From Zoroaster sp. YZ-2022 (taxonomy: Eukaryota > Echinodermata > Asteroidea > Forcipulatida > Zoroasteridae), in the NCBI GenBank assembly GCA_029582265.1, contig CM055837.1, forward strand, positions 6,123,148 through 6,187,147: a stretch of DNA of 64,000 bases. Direction: 5' to 3'. The position numbers and the translations under genes are program-made. Numbering within the stretch: the stretch's first letter is position 1; each line of letters starts with the position of its first letter. The notes under the pieces are model-generated. The model was not told the origin of the DNA. It saw only the letters and a program-made list of their open reading frames with translations, and searched no databases. This document shows, one piece after another, positions 11,801 through 20,800 of the stretch.

Positions 11801-14800
11801 ATAGGGGGTTAGGGTTCAGGAAGGTTCCTATCCAGAATACCTAGGCGGTTAGGGTTAAAGGAAAGGTAATTACCAGATTATCAAATTAACAAATTATTGT
11901 TAACTTCAGGTAACATATCTGTGAATGAGTGCAGGGTCCCCATGGGTCATGGGCATGGGCGATAAAGGCCATGGTCAAGACCACGAGATAAGATTTTATT
12001 CCCATATTACAAGTATAACTTCCACCACACAATGTCTCAAGTCTTTACTTTGTACCAAGAAATAACTAGGGTACCACACAATTATTGGATTTTCAAGAAA
12101 TTAATTTGTATTACTTACTTTATCATAATGTTCAAACTTCTGTTTTGCATCAGCTATTTGTACCGCTGTCAAATCCTGAATAAATAAATGTTGATTCAAA
12201 TAAAACATGGTGTTAGTTTTCATTTATTGAATTGATGAAGGTATCATTCAAAGAGTTTCTTTTAAAAAATTAAACAGAGTATGAAAACAGATTAAAAGAA
12301 AACCTTAGAAGTGTTAGAAAAATAAGAAAATAAAACTAGAATTGTAAAATTAAATATTAATGCAAGTCACAGCACAAAAGTAATATTGTAGAAATTTTTC
12401 AAAGATTATTTCTCAATTAATTAAAAACTGATGACTTTGTTAATGAAGATAAGTGGATCATGCTTTTTTAATGAAGATACAGATACAGTGATGGCATTAT
12501 GTCTAATGTGACATGTGAAACAAAATGTTTAAATTGTGAATATTAAAGATGTATCACTGCTCTTTCCCTGTTTTAACAGTGCTATTTTAACAGACATTTA
12601 ATTTTTTTTTTCAGAAAATTGCTATTTTACTTGAGGAAGTGAATACAAATGTTGTAAAATTACACATAATTTCTCAAAATTGTCATGAGAAATATGATTT
12701 TACAGTAAATATTAATTTATACAGTTAAAGCAAGCTTCTGACAACTATTTTGTGAAATATCTCATATCGAAGTATTTGTATTTCTTTGTAATAGTAAATT
12801 ATCCAAGGAGAATGCCAGTATTACACAGACGATACATCTTTAAGAATGATTCCTTGATGGGAAATTGGTGCTATTTGTTAGTGAATTTTGTAACAGGGTA
12901 TATATATTTAACAATTCAATTGTGGTTAGTGTGATATGACATAAAACACAATAAAGGGGGCCACTTTGATTCCGTCACGTTAGCAGTTTTTCCAATGGTT
13001 GTTATTTATTTTTAAGTACCTGAAACCGACCAAAAAGTGTTTCAACATGTGAATGGACATGCAGGCTTATACTAGAACTAATTTGAGTTGATTAATTTAA
13101 TTTAATTTTTTTTAAATTAATTTTTTTACCCTCAAATTTCCATAAAAATTGGACGGAAAAAGTTACCTCACATTTCCGTCCATTTGTTGATGGAAATTTT
13201 AGGGTAATTAAAAAAATAATAGTAATAATCAACTCAAATTATCTTTAGGATAAGCATGCATGTCTATTCAAATGTTGAAATTCTTTTTTGGTGGTTTCAG
13301 ATATTTAAAAAAAAATTACAACCATTAGAAAAACTGCTAACGTGACGGTAGGAAAGTGGCCCCCTTTATTGTGTTTTATGTCATATTTAAAACGATGTAT
13401 TTTGATTCTAAAGCCATTCATATGATAGTGTTATTGGTGGATTTGGAATTGTTTGTACAAAGCAGCTATATGTGACATGAACATGGCCCTCGATTCCTAC
13501 TCCCCCCCCCCCCCCATGCCGACCATAAAATTGTAAAGCAAACATCACAGCAATACACATAATTTTGTTTCAGTTCAGCACAACACTGTCATCTTACCAT
13601 GTGATATTGGTCTTTACTTCCTTCAAACCTCAAGACATAGGTTAATTGGGTCGATAAATTAGAAATTGGGAATTCAGTTGTGTGGCCACTCACTCGACAT
13701 ACACATGAACATAAAAATATAAGGGGTTTCCGAACCAAAAAGAACATCGTTTGTTGTTGGGGTTAGGTAAATAATGTTTGTTTAATGGCTACACAGTTTA
13801 AAATATCATGCCTTGCAAAAGTCATTTACTACATGACTAATTCTATGACATGCAAAGTTTCCTTTTAATGCTAGCATAATAAAATGTGTGCAAATCTACC
13901 TTTGGAATGGCAATTTCCTGAATATCAAAAAAGAAAGATAGACATAGGTCAAAGGTGATTACATAATCAAAAGGTCAATGTCAAAGGCCAGAGATCAGGC
14001 TTCTTGGGATACATCCAAAAATGTACTTAAATACTTCTGAATATGAAAGAAAGATGTGACACAAGTCAAAGGTGATTACATACTCAAAAGGTCAATGTCA
14101 AAGGTCAGAGATCAGGCTACTCAGGAACACATCTAAAATATATTTAAACAACTATTGATTGTCGCATATTTGCCCAGCTTTTGTAGAATCCACAGGTTTT
14201 TTTTCCGAGATATCTGTTTAAATCTAACCATACACAATACAACAAATGCAAAAATATGTATTGTCCTCAACAGAGATCAATAGAACCATTAACCCTCCTA
14301 CTACAGCTGCACTTTAGTGGCAAGTAGCTACAGAAGTCAAAACCAGTCAAGTGCCTGTTTTGACTGTTGACCCAAATGTGCACATAGGGGCATTTTTGAC
14401 TGTTTTTTTTTACTGTCATTTTGACCACCCTCAACAATACAAGACAATGCTTTTACCAGTCAAAAACAGTTGACTCATTTTGACCTGTAAATGTACTTAC
14501 TACACGTAAGGTTTGACAGTGTTCAACTTTTAAGTGCACTAGATATACCTTAGCAAGTATATCAACATTTTGACTGATTTTGACCCTTGTAGTAGTAGGA
14601 GGATTAATGAGCAGACTGCACACTTTTCTGTTATTATGTTGTGCTGCATTCAGCAGAGTGCCTGGGACTGTCTAAGAAATGCCTGTAAAGGGTTAGTTAT
14701 TGTACTCAGAGAGATCCATTCCAAGCAATTTGTTTTAAGGCAATTTATAGAATTTCCAGAAGAATTATTATTTGAATTTATAAATTGGAGGGGGAAAAAG

Positions 14801-17800
14801 TTAATAAATTGGGGAAAAAATGTTTCTGACTGGAATCAGTGACAATTGGAAAAAATAACATAGATTTGCTAAGTGCTTTACTGGATGGTCTACCCATGAA
14901 TATTGTATGAATTGCACTACATTGTAAATGTTAATGTGTAATGTGTAATAATGTGTGGACTTATATAGCGCACGTATCCACCAACTGAGTGGTGCTCAAG
15001 GCGCATTATATTATTACCCCTGCTCATAAGGCTCATAAATCATTCCTGAAACCATCTCAGCTCCCTGGGGAGTATACAGCTCAATTGCTGCCATTACAGT
15101 GCATATAGGGCTAATCAACCAACTCTGCCCTCACAGGTACCCATTTAACCCCTGGGTGGAGAGAAGCAATTATGGTTAAGTGTCTTGCTCAAGGACACAA
15201 GTGTCACGGCCGGGATTCGAACCCACATTCTGCTGCTAACACCAGAACTTGAGTCCGGTAAGCTACACTGCTCGGCCACGACACTCCACGTTGATGATAA
15301 TGATGAAAATAATTCAAAACTGTTAAGATTGAGGTGTTATCCATGGCTACACAACATGTATTTGTTTTTATAGCTTCCGACTAGCGCCCTAGAACAAAGA
15401 TATTGATAATTTGGGATACCACCATCCACAGAGATGGACAGCTCAGTTGGTAGTGCAGCAGTACGGTCATCCAGAGGTAACAATATAGAGTATACAACCT
15501 ATTTCAGAATGTGTAGTTTCAAGAAGGGCTGGAAGGGGATTTTGACAAGTTGATCTTGCCTACCTCGGTTCTGGAATTTGATCTCGGCCGGCCCGGACTA
15601 CTTGATTGTTCATTGGCTCGTTTCAACACTTCACAAAGGAGTGGTTTGCCTCTTGTCTTCTCCGAGTCTACAATGTCAAGATCCTTGGACACACTTTCTC
15701 TTCCTTCATATTTCTCCCCCTAAAGAATTCAAAGTTACAAATAAACTTCTGCAGATAGTACTAACAGCAATTTTGAGTAGTTAAATATGCAAAAGGACAG
15801 GCATGTGCATATAACAGCCAAAGAAAGGGGGTGAGATCTTTACATTAATTTGATTAAAAAATGGAAAGGAATTTTTCATTTCGATAAACTTACAAAGTTT
15901 GTTTCAGGGTTGAAGACAGCAAGTGTGAAGTCCAAGCGAAAATGTTCCAAGAATTCTTGGACTAAGGAAGCTACTAAAAAGCCTGCAATTTAAAAACGTA
16001 CATAAACAATAATACCATGCAATAAAAATGATCAGTTCAGGCCATCTGACTGTTAGACCATCTGACTGTTAGACCATCTAAAAAAGGGTTTTTATAAGAA
16101 TCATATTTTGTTTGGTTTTTATGGAGAAATTTTATCATTTAAGAAATCCAGAAAACATTATAGAACGTCAAACTTTTTGCAATAGATATTCAAGATAATA
16201 AATCTTTTGACAGTGCTTTCTGGTTAAAAAAAAGAGAAAAAAAAGCTTTATTGAATACGTCCATGTATGCTTGTTTGCAGATACAGATTGATCTCCAACA
16301 CAAGGATGAACCATGACTCATGTATCGCACCTAATTATAATATACCCACATCGTTTCCTTATTTACATTGACAGATGGGAGGACATAATGCATAATTTTT
16401 ATTTAAAGTGTGCAGTGTGCTTGACCTTTTGTACAGGTTTAACCTATACTTGACCTGCACATATGATGTCATTGTTGAACAAGGCTATAACCTTCCTTGT
16501 GATTGTAATTCTTTGTGATTGCTGAAGAAGCAAATGGACCTTGAACCCTGACCTTTGACCCCTTAAATTCAATCAATTTAATTAAGTAAGTACCTTCTTT
16601 TGTGGTAAGGAACTTTTTAAGTTCTTGATTGATGAAAGGTGTTTTGTTCTGTACAGCATCTTGTTCTTCTAGAGCTAGGAATACACTCGCTCTTAACTCC
16701 GCCTGAAACATCCAACATATTAAGAATAAACGTTAGATAAACATTGTTACGAAAATACACATGGAGGCCACTCCGAGCCACAAAATTCTGTTCTATAGCA
16801 ACCTTCAGTACATACATGTACAAGCCTGCTGTCCTTTCCAAGTAATCTTACAAAATCAACTGTGTGCCACCCAAGGTCACTGTAAATGTTTGAACATATT
16901 AGTATGGCCTGCAATGTATCAATGGGAGACCACCTTACCATGCAATCTCAGCGGTGTGACAGTGCACAGAAGGGTAACCATTGGAGGCCACTGGCAACAG
17001 CTAATGGCTTGGAGTGGCCTGAATGGGTTGTTTCAAAAATTGCACCGATTGTAGGAGGGTTAAAAGGTTTAATATTATGCAAAGGTTTAAAGGGGCAGTA
17101 TCGTCACAATCAAAGCTGACTTTCAACAGGGCATGGAATCGGTGACTGCAAATTACTGGCGCATTTATGCAGCAGCAATGGTAATATGACCTTATCATGT
17201 AGGAAATTATTTTCAGTCACTAAAACAAGCACTCCGATTCCATGTCCTGTTGATCATGACGATAATACCCCTAAACGCATACAACACTTTAAGACAGAGC
17301 AACATGGAAAAATCTTGTGGTCGCCTGCAGTGCACAGCAGCCAAACGATAATGATGATGGCAATAGGTAGGGCTGATACCCGGATACCCGACCGAAATGG
17401 TCATTACCCGGTTCCATTTTTCGGTTGCAATTACCCGTAAACGACTTTTTAAAATTCGGACTTAACAATTGAGCAGTGCAAACAGAAATCTGTGACTCTT
17501 GAACAATGCACTTTTACAGACAATTATCTTTAAATTCAAGAGATTACACTCCAATAAAGAAAAGATCGATAGTATGGTATCCTCTGTATTATAAAAGTCA
17601 ATTTGTTACCATTTACAGTACATGTATTTGTACACCACCAGAGGCATGTTTTCAACAAAAATGAAAACGGGTATCCGGGTATCCGAAGTTTCCTGATTTC
17701 GGGTATCCGGTTCCAAAAATATCCGAAAACGCACAGCCCTAACAATAGGTTACATGCAGAATAATACTCAATGCAACCCTTGTATAGTTTGATCCATCAA

Positions 17801-20800
17801 AACCCTATGACAGACGAAGGATTTTGAGAATAGGAGGATTCTATAAATTTTAATTAAAGGAAGACTGTCGTGGATTTAAATCAAACAGTTAAATATGTGA
17901 TCGTTTTATTCTTTTATATCAGTAAAAGATCAATAAAATTTTTGTTTTGTGTTTTTATTGTTTTTGAGTGTTATTTTACCATTGTAAAAATGCCCCCCAC
18001 TTTTACTAGTTGTTCCCGCCCTGCACGGAGGAGCTGTTCGTGACGTCATGTCGAGAAGAGAAATTCGGCTCAAAACTCGGCTCAAAATGATCGCTGCACA
18101 AAACTATGTGAGCCACTGGACCTGACCACTTTACTCTTGTCAGTCGAACTTTGCTCGTCCAAATACGGCGATATTTTGGGTCACTTGGGAACAGATGAAG
18201 GCTAACACCGTCTTTGGTGGTGTTGCTGCATCCTGCAGAAACACATCTTCCCGGCATTTTATTAGTTCCGGAAACAAAAATCACGGAAGAAATGAAATCC
18301 AGTTCTTTTCAGAACTAATTACTACTCAATTGAGATTCCACATGGTGTCACCGCAATTAGTCTTACTTAGAAATGAAATCGACGCTACGTGTGTGAAACG
18401 TTTGTATGTACATGTACATCATGTACACATCATGTACACATCGGATCTTCCCGACCTTACATCACATATCTTATGCAAATGAAGCTTCAACCATGGGGCG
18501 GGGTTGCCTCCCCCAAACACTTCACACATTGTTTTAAAATAATTGTACTCAGAAATCAATGATTAAATAGACACAGGTGGGTCTCAAAAACAATATTTTA
18601 TTACAAAACGCCTTAACTTAAGGCGTAGTAAAGGATGTCAGTCCCCCTTTAAACAAATGTATGCCATAATGAAAATGCAGGTACATCATCAGTAAGCACA
18701 CTCCCCTATAAATCATCTTGATTATTCATCATTTATCCTTTATCGTCCATGTATGTAATTCGCTGCACTTGTGAAATGATGCACTTACCTTTGGCTTAGC
18801 ATTTCTCGGAAAACTTACAAAACTATGGCGTATAACCCTCCTATAGGTTTAACAATCAAAGACACTCAAAATTTGTATGTAACTCCCAACCCATTGACTT
18901 TGTGCAATGCACTCAAATAAATGCAAGGACATAATAATAATAATAATAATAATAATAATGTGTGGATTTATATAGCGCACGTATCCACCAACTAAGTGGT
19001 GCTCAAGGCGCATTATATTATTATCCCTGCTCATAAGGCTCATAAATCATTCCTGAAACCATCTCAGCTCCCTGGGGAGTATACAGCTCAATTGCTGCCA
19101 TTTCTAGCGCATATAGAGCAAACCAACTCTGCCTTCACAGGTACCCATTTAACCCCTGGGTGGAGAGAAGCAATTATGATTAAGTGTCTTGCTCAAGGAC
19201 ACAAGTGTCACGGCCGTGATTCGAACCCACATTATGTTGCTAACACCAGAACTTGAATCCGGTAAGCTAGACCGCTCGGCCACGACATGTGGCTATGATA
19301 GGAGGTCAAACCAAAACCACCCACACACAGCTCTGTGTGACTCTGCATATAACTTATGTAGGACATACACAAGTGTGTTTGACTTTGCCACTAACTCCAG
19401 TACTCTTAGAGAAAAATACACATGTGTGAACAATTGGCAATGCAACCAAATATACTCAAGTGACTGTCTGTGGGTGCAGTGCTTACTGGGCCAAATTTCA
19501 GCCTGGGCATAGGAGGGTTAATGGTTGTATAAACTTATCTATTCTAAGTCATACTTGTTACAAAAATAAAAATCACAGTGAAATTGTATGATTTACTGGA
19601 AAGTTAGTGTTTGTTAAAGTGGAAAAAGTTGTTTAACCACTGATTTTACTAGATACAAATAGTAAGGGATTTACATGACCTCAATTTTTTTTTCACGAAC
19701 ATCTGTGATTTTATTGTTCTATGCCGTCAACGAGCTATTGTCTGTGGAAACCAAAAGATATCAATGCTTTTGCATTTGCAATGATTTTTCAAAGAAATAC
19801 TGATCCTCAAAATGGACACATTCCTTATAGAAGAAGCGAACGAATAATTCGTTGGTGTTTATTTCGTCGGCAGTGGAAAATGATTGAGAACATGAAACAT
19901 TAATATCGAAACGTCGAGTTGTACCCCCAGTTCTTTTCAGAACTAATAACTACTCAATTGAGATTCCACATGGTGTCACCGCAATTAGTCTTACTTATTA
20001 ATATCATGGTTATGAAAAGAAATCTTTTATTTGACAAAATGTTAACATAATTTTTACACATTTCAAAGTTTTAAAGTACTTTTTGCAAAAATTTTAACCA
20101 CTTTCCATTTTATTGGTCTTTCAAGAATATTGATTAAAAGTTTTGAGAGCTTCTCCAAATTATACCATTTTATTTAAGAAATCTAGAACAATATTTTTAT
20201 TTTCAAGATTAAAAACAATTTTACAACCATCTGGAATAAGATGAAACATGATTCAACTGTTTTTCTTCTTGGGTACATTTTGTGTGCCCCCATCAACTTT
20301 AACAGTTTGGGGGGTGAGTCATTATACCAACATCAATTTTTTGATGACCACAATTCTGTGCGTCTCAAAAAACGGCGCTCAAGACGTCCACGCATATGAT
20401 CATGCATTGAAATTCAGCATTTTACAAGAGAATCCTTCACTGAAACAAACTGAAACACCAAACTGCTAATTTCATTTGTAAGTTACTGTTCAGATTATTA
20501 TATAACCTTAGGTGCGTCATTTAGGGTAAATTGAGGATATACTAGACCTGACATGAAGCATATGGTTCCTCCAGTATACCGACCATGCTGAAGTAAACAT
20601 TTCATTTTGGACTTCTGTATTTCTCCAAGAACAAGTTATAACAAAATGTGGAAAAAATTATGTAGAATACAACCGCCACTTTTCTATCCAAATATGACAA
20701 ATATCATAGATTTTTCCTTTAAAAGCTGATAGGCATTAAATAACTGTTTTAAAACTTATTATAGCTAGGCCTAGGCTATGTACGTCCAGACAATAAGAAA

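Noticed and set aside
19200..19284. tRNA-Leu-like gene on the minus strand (A- and B-box present)
   Set aside because: It is the head of a SINE: body and ATT tail follow, and the same unit recurs at three other sites. Acceptor-stem pairing and a mature 3' end are not intact.
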